A DNA stretch of 64,000 bases from CAIVVT01 sp963757265. Its GTDB lineage: Bacteria > Acidobacteriota > Terriglobia > Bryobacterales > Bryobacteraceae. The DNA lies in NCBI GenBank assembly GCA_963757265.1, contig CAVWRA010000006.1, forward strand, positions 1,860,001 to 1,924,000. The letters are read 5' to 3'. The notes below the pieces were generated by a model that saw only the letters and a list, made by a program, of their open reading frames with translations, was not told where the DNA came from and searched no databases. Position numbers and translations under genes: made by a program. Below, piece after piece: positions 35,096 through 44,900 of the stretch. How positions within the stretch are numbered: the first letter of the stretch is position 1; every line of letters begins with the position of its first letter.

Positions 35096-36670
35096 TTACT
35101 GGTCCGCACGAGAGGTCCTCGGCGCCTTTCGGCGGGCTTCGAAACTGGACCGTGGAACCTCGCTGCTCAAGTACAACTCCACCTTAGCCTTCACTGTGCG
35201 CCGGTCGAGGCCCATGCGCCGCGCAGCCTCTTCATAGCTTCCGGTCAATTGATACACCCGCGCCGCGTAGCGTGCCAGCAGATCGTCTGCGCTCAACTCC
35301 CCGGCGCGAAAGCGAGCCAAGAACTCATCCTCCTGCGTTTCCGGCAATCGAGCCAAGGGCTGGTAGGAACGCCGGATGATCACATTTCGGACACATTGCT
35401 CCAACTCCCGATAGTTCCCGGGCCAAGCGTAACCTGGCGGCAGATTCTGCTCAATCCAGCGCTCCACCTCCGGCAGACAGCGCTCCGCCTCGTCGCCGAC
35501 CGTACGCAGCGTCATGTAGTGCACCAATTCGTGCAATACCTCCGGCGTGTCGCAGATCTGATCGGCCAGTGACGGCGTCTGGATCAGGTCTGCACATAGA
35601 CGATAGTAAAGATCTTCGCGGAAATGTCCCGCACGAATCCCGGCCGGCAGATCGCGATTGGTGGCCGCAATCAGCTTGCCTTGAAACACGCGCACCGCGG
35701 TGTCGCCCACGGCCGAGAAGCGCCGCGTCTCGATCACTCGCAGCAGTTTCACCTGAATCGCCAGGTCCATCTCGCCCACCTCGTCTAGGAAGACCGAACC
35801 GCTGGCCGGGCACGCCTCCAGCCAGCCCTTGCGATCTGTGACCGCACCGGTGAAGGATCCGCGCTTGTGCCCGAACAGCTCCGACTCGATCAGCGTCGGA
35901 GAGAGCGCCGCGATGTTGATGGGCAGAAAACTCTCGCCCGCGGCGTCGGCGAACTCCATCCTCTCCGGATCGAACGGCACATAGCGCGCACCCGCTATGG
36001 CGCGTGCGATCAGCTCCTTGCCAGTTCCGGAAGGCCCAGTGATCAATGTTGGGAACTCACCCATCCGGCGGTACAAGACGCGCCGATAGCGCCGCATATC
36101 GTGCGTGAAGATGGACTGCCAGATACTGGCGCGCAGACGCGCCGCTGGCATGGAGTTGCCGATAATGTTGTCGTAGATCTGATGAAACGCCCGTTGGATC
36201 TGGCGGAAGCAGGCGAACGCGCGCGCCGGCTCAAGACCGCTCTCGAGCTGCACACCTGGAATGAGGCACAGCCGGTTCCAATCGGCCAGAAACTCGCGGT
36301 AGAACTTCCACTGGCCCCGCGCGGCGACGAACTGCGGATAGTAGCGCTGGTACAAGTAGTAGTGCACGCTCTCTTCGTAGGCTGCCAGGTCGTCGGCATG
36401 CACGGCCTGTGCCGACGCGAGTTTGGCCGGGAGTGTCTCCATCAGCGCCGACAGCTTGCGGTAGATCGAGACCACGTTGGGCGACTCGGTGTCGGGATCG
36501 CTAACCGACGCGCTCCATACAGGGCCGCCGGCGACGAATTCACGGCCGAGCGCCGCCTTCTCGAAGGTTATGCGCTCCGGAAGGAATGGATTCCCATAGC
36601 CGAGCTGCGCCACCGCCGAGAGAAAGCGGCGCTCCTCGTTCGGGATCATGGTCATACATAAAATGTACAC
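35096..36670 (-). CDS. Sigma-54-dependent transcriptional activator with an unusual N-terminal domain
   Basis: The 524-residue protein has a 200-residue N-terminal region of unknown family (helical; no receiver, PAS or GAF motif visible). An AAA+ domain follows: Walker A GPSGTGKE (212-219), the sigma-54-contact loop as GSFTGA (271-276; usual GAFTGA) and Walker B VFLDEVGEMD (293-302). The C-terminus has a Fis-like HTH (TGSYEEAARRMGLDRRTVKA). The first possible start is GTG 36670; ATG 36655 and ATG 36649 are alternatives and none has a clear ribosome site. The upstream 100 bp is AT-rich and contains CATTTTATG twice. It is divergent from the transporter-acyltransferase-synthetase gene and is its likely regulator. 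Confidence 0.8.
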   Translation of the reverse strand: MYILCMTMIPNEERRFLSAVAQLGYGNPFLPERITFEKAALGREFVAGGPVWSASVSDPDTESPNVVSIYRKLSALMETLPAKLASAQAVHADDLAAYEESVHYYLYQRYYPQFVAARGQWKFYREFLADWNRLCLIPGVQLESGLEPARAFACFRQIQRAFHQIYDNIIGNSMPAARLRASIWQSIFTHDMRRYRRVLYRRMGEFPTLITGPSGTGKELIARAIAGARYVPFDPERMEFADAAGESFLPINIAALSPTLIESELFGHKRGSFTGAVTDRKGWLEACPASGSVFLDEVGEMDLAIQVKLLRVIETRRFSAVGDTAVRVFQGKLIAATNRDLPAGIRAGHFREDLYYRLCADLIQTPSLADQICDTPEVLHELVHYMTLRTVGDEAERCLPEVERWIEQNLPPGYAWPGNYRELEQCVRNVIIRRSYQPLARLPETQEDEFLARFRAGELSADDLLARYAARVYQLTGSYEEAARRMGLDRRTVKAKVELYLSSEVPRSSFEARRKAPRTSRADQ

Positions 36671-36780
36671 CCATATTCATAAAATGGATGATGCTGCATC
36701 ACGCATTCCGCGTAAGTAATTGAATCTATGAATCGAGACGTACCAGCGAGTGTGGCTCCAGACGTGCCCTGATTAGTGGC

Positions 36781-39700
36781 ATGAGCGCGATGAGCAGAGC
36801 ACAAAACGATTCGGGCGGATACGCCGCGCTGCTTGCCGACGGCGGGTTCCAAGCCGTGCTCTGGACGCAGTTCCTCGCCGCGTTCAACGACAACGTCTAC
36901 AAGATGATCGTGTCGGTCGGCGCAGTGGAGCTGGCCGCCAATCAACAGCTCGGCTCGCGCTACCTGGCGCTGGCCGGCGCGGTCTTCGTACTGCCCTTCC
37001 TGTTGTTCGCGGGCTACGCGGGTCAAATCTCCGACCGTTTCAGCAAGACGCGCGTATTGCAGATCACGAAGGCTTTCGAGATCGTGATCATGGGCTTCGG
37101 CATGCTCGCCCTTTACGCGCGCAGTATCGAGATGCTGCTGGTGGTGCTGTTCCTCCTGGCGCTGCAAGCCAACTTCTTCAGCCCGGCCAAGTATGGCATT
37201 CTGCCCGAGATGCTGAGCGAGGCGCAACTTACCTGCGCCAACGGCCTGGTCGAACTGACCACCTTCGCCGCCATCGTGCTCGGCACGAGCGTCGGATCGA
37301 TCCTCTTCGCCCGGTGGAAGGGCGAGCCGCTGGTGATGGGCGGCACGCTGCTCGCCATCGCGGCAGTCGGTTCGCTGACGAGCCTCTTCATCCGCAAGGT
37401 GCCCGCCTCGGGATCGACGCTCGCGCTGCGCGGTAATCCGTTTGCTGAGGTCTGGGCCGGAACCCGGCGGATTTGGCGTGAACGCTCGCTCCGGCTGACC
37501 GTCGCCGGCATCTCGTATTTCTGGTTCATCGGCGCCCTATTTCAGATGACGATCATTTTGCTGGGCGTCGAGTCGCTGCATCTGTCCGACACTCAGACGG
37601 GGTTCCTGGTGACGGCGCTCGCGGTCGGCATCGGCATGGGGAGCCTCGCCGCCGGATGGCTCTCGGGCGCCCACATCGAGGTTGGTTTGGTGCCTTGCGG
37701 CGCCGCGTTGTTGGCTCTGTGCTCCATCGGCGTTGGCTGCGTGCACACGTTTGCGCCGGCGCTCGTGTGGCTCACGGGCGTGGGCTTTGCCGGCGGGCTG
37801 TTCATCGTCCCGCTCAACGCCTTTCTCCAAGAGCACGCCGAGCGCGAGGAGAAGGGCCGCCTACTCGCCACCAACAACTTCCACAACATGCTGGGTGTCG
37901 TAGTTGCGTCGGGCACGTTGTATCTCTGCCATGAGCTGCTGCATTGGGAGCCCGCGCAGATCCTGATCGGCCTCGGCGTGCTGACACTCGCTGCGACGGT
38001 GCTGATCGCGGTGCTGATCCCCGCGCCCTTCGTTCGTTTCCTCACGTGGGCGGTGAGCAACCTCTTCTTCAAAGTCACGGTGGTCGGAGCCGGCAACCTC
38101 CCTAAGGAAGGGGGAGCGCTGCTGGTGGCCAACCACGTCAGCTATGCCGACGCGATTCTGATCGGCTGCGCGTCGGCGCGCTTTATCCGTTTCCTGATGT
38201 GGCAGCCGCTCTATGAGAGAGCATGGCTCCAGCCGTTGTGCCGCCTGTTTCAGGCCATCCCCATCCCGACCGGCGCTCCGAAGGAGTCGCTGCGCGCACT
38301 CGGCAGCGCCCGCATCGAGTTGCAACAAGGCAGCCTGGTTTGCATCTTCCCGGAAGGCGAACTGACCCGCACGGGTCACGTCAAGCCGTTTGAGCGCGGC
38401 GTGGACATGGTCACGCGTGGTCTGAATTCGGTGCCCGTAATTCCCATTTACCTCGACGGGTTGTGGTCGAGCGCATTCAGTATGCGCGGAGGCGGTCCAA
38501 GGCTCGCCCGCCTGCGGCTGCGGCACGAGGTCACCATCCTGATTGGCGCGCCCCTCAGCAGCGACCTCAGCGCCGAACGGCTACGGCAGCGCGTGATGGA
38601 ACTCGGCAGTGAAGCCGCTGAGTTCCGCAAGCGCCCGGCGTCAACGCTCGCCCACCGCTTTATCCGCGCCGCCAAGCAGCACTGGGCCGCGACCGCCGTG
38701 GTCGATTCAACCGGCAAGAACCTCAGCTTCGGCCGGACCCTGACGGCCGCGTTGCTGCTCAAGAATTGGATCCATCGCAACTGCACGCAAGCGCAATGCG
38801 TCGGCCTGTTGCTGCCCTCTTCAGTCGGCGGCGCAGTCGCGAATCTGGGTGTCACCCTCGCTGGCAAGACCGCCGTCAATCTCAACTTCACAGCCGGCGA
38901 GCAGGCCATCTCCTACGCCGTGAAGACCTGCCGCATCTCGACCATCCTGACCTCGCGCGTGTTTCTCGAGAAGGCCAAGCTGCCCCAATTGCCCGGCATG
39001 GTCTATCTCGAGGACCTGCTCGGATCGTTCAGGCCGCCCGCGAAGCTGTCCGCGCTCGCCGCCGGCCGGCTATGGCCCACGCGCGTTCTCGCCTCTGCCG
39101 CCAAGCCTGACGCCTTGGCTGCCGTGGTCTTCTCCAGCGGCAGCACGGGCACGCCCAAAGGCATCATGCTCTCGCATTGGAACCTGATCTCGAACCTCGA
39201 CGCCTGCGCCGAAGTGTACTCGGTCGATCACACTGACTGCATGCTCGGCGTCCTGCCCTTCTTCCACTCCTTCGGCTACAGTTTCACCCTCTGGTTCCCG
39301 CTTGTCCAGGGCTTCAAGGCGGTCTTTCACACCAATCCGGCCGACGCAAAGACGATCGGCGAGCTCGCGCTTACCCATCGGCCGACGTTCTTCCTCGCCA
39401 CGCCCACCTTCTGCCTTGGCTATCTGCGAAAGTGCACGCGCGAACAGTTCGCCAGCATCCGCTACCTGCTGGTCGGCGCCGAGAAGCTCCGGCCGGCCCT
39501 CGGCCAGGCGTTTGAGGAGAAGTTCGGCGTGCCGCTGCTGGAAGGCTACGGCTGTACGGAGATGGGGCCGGTCGTGTCGGTCAACGTCGCCGGCGCCGAG
39601 CGTTCGGCCTTCCGGCCCGGCACGGCCGGCCGTCCGCTCCCGAATGTCAGCCTGCGTATTGTCGATCCGGAGACGCTGGTTCCGCGCGCCGCCGGCGAGA

Positions 39701-40215
39701 CCGGACTCCTGCTGGTGAACGGCCCCAGCCGCATGCTCGGCTACTTCGGCGATCCCGAGCGCTCGGCGCAGGCGCTTGTCGAGGGCTACTACTTAACGGG
39801 CGACCTGGCCTGCCTCGATCGCGACGGCTTCCTATGCATCGTTGACCGCCTCGCGCGCTTCAGCAAGATCGCGGGCGAGATGGTTTCGCACATGAAGATC
39901 GAGGAGACCATTCACGAGATCATCGGCGATGCGCCCTGCCTCGTGGTCGGCATCCCCGATGACCTCCGCGGCGACCGCCTGGTGCTGTTGTACACCCAGC
40001 CGGAGATCACGCCCGGCGAGCTCTGGCGGCGCTTGTCGGAGTCGCAACTGCCAAACCTCTGGCTGCCAAAGCGGGAAAACATCTATCTGGTCGAGACCCT
40101 GCCCACCCTCGGCTCGGGCAAGCTCGACCTGCAAGGCGCCAAGGCGCAAGCAATCAAGTTCGCCGCTGTGCGCGCATCGGTGTCGGCGGGAGGAGAAAAC
40201 GGCAATGCAAATTGA
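36781..40215 (+). CDS. Three-domain lysophospholipid transporter / acyltransferase / acyl-ACP synthetase
   Basis: The 1144-residue protein joins three units. Residues about 15-415 are an MFS transporter like LplT (WTQFLAAFNDNVYKM at the start). Residues about 430-620 are a PlsC-type acyltransferase (VANHVSYAD with His452 and Asp457 as HX4D; FPEGELTRTG as motif III). Residues about 640-1130 are an AMP-forming synthetase (SSGSTGTPKG about 785-794; EGYGCTEMGP; YLTGDLACLDRDGF). In E. coli LplT imports lysophosphatidylethanolamine and Aas re-acylates it from acyl-ACP; here all three lie in one chain. The ATG at 36781 has no obvious ribosome site. It overlaps the following DUF2157 gene by 11 bp and so heads a four-gene unit. 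Confidence 0.87.
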   Translation: MSAMSRAQNDSGGYAALLADGGFQAVLWTQFLAAFNDNVYKMIVSVGAVELAANQQLGSRYLALAGAVFVLPFLLFAGYAGQISDRFSKTRVLQITKAFEIVIMGFGMLALYARSIEMLLVVLFLLALQANFFSPAKYGILPEMLSEAQLTCANGLVELTTFAAIVLGTSVGSILFARWKGEPLVMGGTLLAIAAVGSLTSLFIRKVPASGSTLALRGNPFAEVWAGTRRIWRERSLRLTVAGISYFWFIGALFQMTIILLGVESLHLSDTQTGFLVTALAVGIGMGSLAAGWLSGAHIEVGLVPCGAALLALCSIGVGCVHTFAPALVWLTGVGFAGGLFIVPLNAFLQEHAEREEKGRLLATNNFHNMLGVVVASGTLYLCHELLHWEPAQILIGLGVLTLAATVLIAVLIPAPFVRFLTWAVSNLFFKVTVVGAGNLPKEGGALLVANHVSYADAILIGCASARFIRFLMWQPLYERAWLQPLCRLFQAIPIPTGAPKESLRALGSARIELQQGSLVCIFPEGELTRTGHVKPFERGVDMVTRGLNSVPVIPIYLDGLWSSAFSMRGGGPRLARLRLRHEVTILIGAPLSSDLSAERLRQRVMELGSEAAEFRKRPASTLAHRFIRAAKQHWAATAVVDSTGKNLSFGRTLTAALLLKNWIHRNCTQAQCVGLLLPSSVGGAVANLGVTLAGKTAVNLNFTAGEQAISYAVKTCRISTILTSRVFLEKAKLPQLPGMVYLEDLLGSFRPPAKLSALAAGRLWPTRVLASAAKPDALAAVVFSSGSTGTPKGIMLSHWNLISNLDACAEVYSVDHTDCMLGVLPFFHSFGYSFTLWFPLVQGFKAVFHTNPADAKTIGELALTHRPTFFLATPTFCLGYLRKCTREQFASIRYLLVGAEKLRPALGQAFEEKFGVPLLEGYGCTEMGPVVSVNVAGAERSAFRPGTAGRPLPNVSLRIVDPETLVPRAAGETGLLLVNGPSRMLGYFGDPERSAQALVEGYYLTGDLACLDRDGFLCIVDRLARFSKIAGEMVSHMKIEETIHEIIGDAPCLVVGIPDDLRGDRLVLLYTQPEITPGELWRRLSESQLPNLWLPKRENIYLVETLPTLGSGKLDLQGAKAQAIKFAAVRASVSAGGENGNAN

Positions 40216-41335
40216 ACTCGAGTCCTCACTCGCTCGTTGGACCACGGCCGGCTTTCTGGATTCCGCTCGGGCCGGCCTCATCCTTCAACACGAAACCGCA
40301 CGCGCGCCCCGGCGCACGGCGCGCGTGCCCATCCTGATCGGCGTGGCGCTGGGCGGCATCATGCTCGCCGCGGGCGTCCTGTTGTTTGTCGCCGCGCATT
40401 GGGTCGATCTCTCGCCCGCGCAGCGCATGGCCGTCTTGCTGCTCGCGGTGGGTGGGTCGCATCTTGCCGCGGCGTTCCTCGCGGATGGGTTCCATGCCCT
40501 GGCCGTCACACTGCACGCGGTAGGAACCATTGCCCTGGGCGGCGCGATCTTCCTCGCCGGTCAGATCTTCAACATGCAGGAGCATTGGCCCACCGGCATT
40601 CTCCTCTGGGCGCTCGGCGCGCTGGCCGGTTGGTGGCTGGTGCGCGGGTGGCCGCAACTCGCCATCTCCGAACTGCTTGTTCCGTTCTGGCTCGTGGGCG
40701 AGTGGGCCGAAGCGGTGCCGAATGGACGCGACGGGATTCCCGCCGCCGCGGCATTTTGCACTCTTTTGGCGCTCTGCTATCTGAGCGTGCGCACGCCACG
40801 CCTGGAGGCTTCCAATGCTCCCGCCGCGCGTTCGTTCGCCTGGATCGGCGGCCTGGCCGTAGTCCCGTCCGTTCTCGCGCTGGTGTTTTCGGGCTGGGAT
40901 GATTACCGGCGCGCGCCGGTGGATCCAACGCTCGGTGCCATCGGCTGGCTCGCCGCGTTTTTGCTTCCGCTCCTCTTCGCGTTCGTCTATCGCCGTTCCC
41001 AGACATGGATGAACCTCGTCGCGGCCCTGTGGGTCCTGCCCTTCGTGGCGCTTCCGGTTGAACACGCGCACGTGTGGATCTTCGCATGGTGTGCGGTTGG
41101 TTCGGCCGGCATGATTGCTTGGGGCATCGCCGAATCCCGCGCTGAGCGCGTGAACCTCGGCATGGCCGGATTCGCCGTGACGGTCCTCTGTTTCTACTTC
41201 TCAAGCGTCATGGATAAGCTCGACCGCTCCGTCAGCCTGATCGTGCTTGGCGTCTCATTCCTCGCCGGCGCCTGGTATTGGGAGAAACTGCGCCGCAAAC
41301 TGGTTTCGCGTGCCCGTCTGGGAGGTCTGTCATGA
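40205..41335 (+). CDS. DUF2157 multi-pass membrane protein
   Basis: The 376-residue protein has a short cytoplasmic N-terminus (LARWTTAGFLDSARAGLIL) typical of DUF2157, then about ten membrane spans (for example ILIGVALGGIMLAAGVLLFV). WVDLSPAQRMAVLL and GQIFNMQEHWPTGILLWALG are family-like positions. GGAGG precedes the ATG at 40205, which lies inside the end of the upstream gene. The next gene starts in its stop codon (ATGA). DUF2157, GDYXXLXY and DUF2339 proteins form a known conserved neighbourhood of unknown function. Envelope or lipid-related work is suggested only by the acyltransferase upstream. Confidence 0.85.
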   Translation: MQIELESSLARWTTAGFLDSARAGLILQHETARAPRRTARVPILIGVALGGIMLAAGVLLFVAAHWVDLSPAQRMAVLLLAVGGSHLAAAFLADGFHALAVTLHAVGTIALGGAIFLAGQIFNMQEHWPTGILLWALGALAGWWLVRGWPQLAISELLVPFWLVGEWAEAVPNGRDGIPAAAAFCTLLALCYLSVRTPRLEASNAPAARSFAWIGGLAVVPSVLALVFSGWDDYRRAPVDPTLGAIGWLAAFLLPLLFAFVYRRSQTWMNLVAALWVLPFVALPVEHAHVWIFAWCAVGSAGMIAWGIAESRAERVNLGMAGFAVTVLCFYFSSVMDKLDRSVSLIVLGVSFLAGAWYWEKLRRKLVSRARLGGLS

Positions 41336-41718
41336 AATCGCTCTCCAAGGGGATCCTGCTCGGCGCTCTGCAGTGCGCCCTCGTTCTCAGCCTCGCCGGC
41401 AAACTCTTCTACGATCGCGCCACGTGCCCGCATGTCTGGGTGAGGACGATGCCGTACGACCCGATGCTACCGATCCGCGGCCGCTACCTCTCGCTGGTTC
41501 TGGCACCGGATTCCGGCGCGCCGTACTTTGAGCGGACCAGCCGCGAGCGCGTCCTCTACTTCGTGACCGAAGGCGCGACGGAAGTCGATTCCCGCCGCTC
41601 CGGTCCGCACGCCGACGAACTCTGGGTCGAAGTGACCATCCCGCGCAAAGGCCCGCCGCGTCCGATACGTCTGGGGTGGAAGCGGAACGGCTCAATCCAG
41701 CCCATCAATCTGAACTGA
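41332..41718 (+). CDS. GDYXXLXY-domain protein
   Basis: The 128-residue protein has one N-terminal membrane segment (ILLGALQCALVLSLAGKLFY) followed by a periplasmic beta domain. Its key sequence PMLPIRGRYLSLVL corresponds to the family's GDYxxLxY motif, here RGRYLSLVL with Gly-Asp replaced by Gly-Arg. It starts in the ATGA overlap with the DUF2157 gene. Partnership with DUF2157 and DUF2339 proteins is conserved in many bacteria, but the function is not known. Confidence 0.75.
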   Translation: MKSLSKGILLGALQCALVLSLAGKLFYDRATCPHVWVRTMPYDPMLPIRGRYLSLVLAPDSGAPYFERTSRERVLYFVTEGATEVDSRRSGPHADELWVEVTIPRKGPPRPIRLGWKRNGSIQPINLN

Positions 41719-41927
41719 CCTGAGGTGCACTCACCATGGGAACTCGCAACGTCCGCCTCTTCCTCGCCGTTGTAGGTGCATTGCCTCCGCACCCGCGCAA
41801 CGCAGCCGCACACATTTTCTTCTCCGCCATGCTGGATTGGTGTACTCCCCACCGGACCGGCTGCGCCGTCCAGGCGCGGCTCAACGTGATCCATAGCGCA
41901 CTGGGATGAGCGTCTGCGGAGGTAGCC

Positions 41928-44900
41928 ATGGAGGCTTTGTTCCTGATCGTCGCCGTAGTGGGAGTGATCCTGTGGCTCGCCACGCGCTCCCGGCTCATCA
42001 GCCTCGAGAAGCAGCTCTCTTCTTCCAGCATGCCCGCGCTCCACGATCGGGTTCGCGAGCTCACTGCGCGCGTCTTCAAGCTGGAGCAGGGGATCGACGT
42101 GCTGAGCAAGGCGGCAGCCTTGCCAGCTCCGGCAGCCGGAGCGGTTTCGCCTGTCGCCCAAGCTGCGGAAGCCTCACCGAAGGCCCCGCCGCTGTCCGCA
42201 GAGACTGAATTCTTCTCCGCCGCCGCATCCATCGTCGATCCAACCAGAGCAACCACTGCGCCCGAGCCCGTCAGCGCCTCGCCATTCTGGGCGGCCGAGA
42301 TCGCCAGAGGCCAAGCCGCAGCCGAGGCGAGCCAAGTCGTCCAACCCCAGACCCCAACGCCTGCCCCGCCGGCGCAGCCGGTCGTGCCACTCCAACCTGC
42401 GCCCTCTGTCGTCGCGCCAACGCCGCCTGGACCCTCGCCGGCCGAGGCCAGCCTGGGCGGCCGTCTCCGCGCTTGGCTGGGCGACGAAGAGTGGGAAGCG
42501 CTGGTCGGAGCAAGCCTACTCAACAAGCTCGGCGCGCTCGTGACCGTCATCGGATTCACGCTGCTACTCAGCTTCTCCTTTACGCACATGGGGCCCGCCG
42601 GCCGCGCCGCCACGGCTATGTCCGCCAGCGTTGCCCTCCTCGGCGGCGGCGGCGCGCTGGAGCGCCGACTGCGATACCGCATCTACGCCCGCGGCCTGAT
42701 TGGCGCCGGCTGGGCGGGCGTCTACGCCACGACGTACGCGATCCACTGGGTCCCCGCCGCGCGCATCATCGACGACTCGGTGCTCGGCTCCTTCCTGCTG
42801 GTGCTGGTCGCGCTCGGCATGATCGCCCATTCGTTCCATTACCGGAACGCGACTGTGACCGCCGTGGCCTACTTCACGGCCTTCGCCGCCTTCGCCGTTG
42901 CGCCCCCCAGCACCTTCGCCGTCGTGAGCCTCGTCCCGCTGGCGGCCTCGCTGCTCTATCTCGCCTGGCACTTCCGCTGGCACGCCATGGCGCTCTACGG
43001 CATGGTGGCGACGTACCTGACATGCATCTACCGCGGCAGCTCGGACGCGCCGCTGATCGCCACCGAAGCGCTGTTCGTCACCTACTGGCTGCTCTTCGAA
43101 GCCTTCGACCTGATGCGCGTCAGGCGCCGGTTGCAGAATCACGGGCTGGGGTGGATCTTCCCGCTGAACGCCGTCGCCTTCCTTGGCCTCTCCTACACTT
43201 CGTGGTCGGCCAAGGATCCTCAGTCGATGTGGCGCATCGCCGCCTTCGCCGCCGCGCTCTTTCTCACCACTTCGGTTGCGCGCTTTTTCCTCATACCCCG
43301 ATGGAGCTTCTCGGAATCGGATGGCTTGAGCGAGCGCCTCGCGGCCGGCAGCTATGAGGCTTCGCTCGCGCTCTCCGCCGTGCTCGCTGGGCTCGCCATC
43401 GTCGGCCGCGCACAGGGCGTGTGGATCGGCGTCAGCCTAGCCGTCGAAGCGGAGCTGATCTACCTCGCGGGCCTGAAGCTGCGTTCGCGCTTCATTCGCG
43501 GCCTGGGCGTCGCGTGTTTCGTCTTTTCGCTCAGTCGAGTGCTGCTCCTGGACCTGCCACCCATGGAGCAGATGGACGTGCGCGGCCACGCCATGTACAT
43601 CTGGAGTCCCGTCGCGCTGCTGCACGCCGTGATCTTCTACGTCAACCACGCCCTGGGCGGGGCCGCGGGATTCTACTTTGCCGCCACGGCGCTGGTGGCG
43701 GGCGTGGGCGCGGCCGAGCTTCCGGCCCGCGTGCTCGGCACGGTCTGGCTGCTGTATGCCTTCGTCCTCTTCGAGATCCGCATCCGCAAGCGTCGCGTCA
43801 ACTTTCGCGCGCAAGCCTACGTGCTGGCGCTGCTGGGCGTCGCGGCCACGGTTAACATGCACGGCGTTGGCGCCGTCCACAAGTGGATTCCGCTCGCTGT
43901 CAGCCTGGCCGCAGCCTATGGCCAGGCCTTGCGCATCCGCTGGTTCGGATCGGACCGGCTGGGCGAGGACGAGCACTGGGGCATCGAATGGGTCCTCACC
44001 GCCGCCAGCGCCATGCTCGCGTCGCTGTTGTTGTGGCGCACTATCGGGCAGGAATACTTGGGTCTCTCCTGGTGCCTTCTGGCCCTCGTGATTCTGGAGC
44101 TGGGCCTGCGGCAGTGGCCGCAGCGCCTGCGCTGGTTTGCCTACCCGCTCGCCGTCTTGGGAGGCGTCGGCGTTCAGTGGACGCACGTCGAGCACTTCGC
44201 GAAGCTCCCCCCGGCGTCCACCTGGATCTCCTATTTCGGCGCCGCCGCCTGCGGACTCGCCATGGCAGCGCGACTGCTGTGGCCGCCGCGCGTCTCCGCG
44301 GACGCCCCCGAACGCGACGTCATGCGGGACCTGTTGTGCCTTGGCAGCGCCGGCCTGCTCCTCGCCGCCATCTGGATGGTGACGCCCGACCCGTTTGTCA
44401 GCCTGCTCTGGTGTGCTCTGGGCGTGGCCTGGATCGAAACCGGTCTCGCCCTGCGCCTGTCCTCGTTTCGCGCTCTCGGATGCGGTGTCCTTGGCGCGAT
44501 GCTGATCCACCTGAACATGGTGGACTCAGGCGACCCCATACATCGCTGGTGGATTCTCGCCGCCTCCGCGGCGGTCCTCTATTTCGTCTCCTGGCGCCTG
44601 CGCCGCTTGCCGGGCGCAGAGAAGATCGTCGCCGCCGCCTATCGCATCGCCCCGGCGCTGGTCGTGGCGAGCCTCATGCACCTGGAATTCGGCGCATGGG
44701 ACTCCGCCGGCTGGGCCATGTACGGACTCGCGCTGCTCGCCCTCGGCGTCCGGCGGAAGATCGCCGACCTGCGTTGGGAGGGTTATGCGCTCGCGCTCGG
44801 GGCCTGGGGCTGGTCTGGCATCGGTCTGGACGATCCATCGTTCCATTGGTGGATCGCCGCGCTCGCCGCCGGCACGCTCTACGCCGCGCAGTTCGTCACG

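Noticed and set aside
43437..44510. A 357-codon minus frame inside the DUF2339 gene
   Set aside because: It is a shadow frame; the plus-strand product has clear membrane helices and the antisense product is charged and repetitive.
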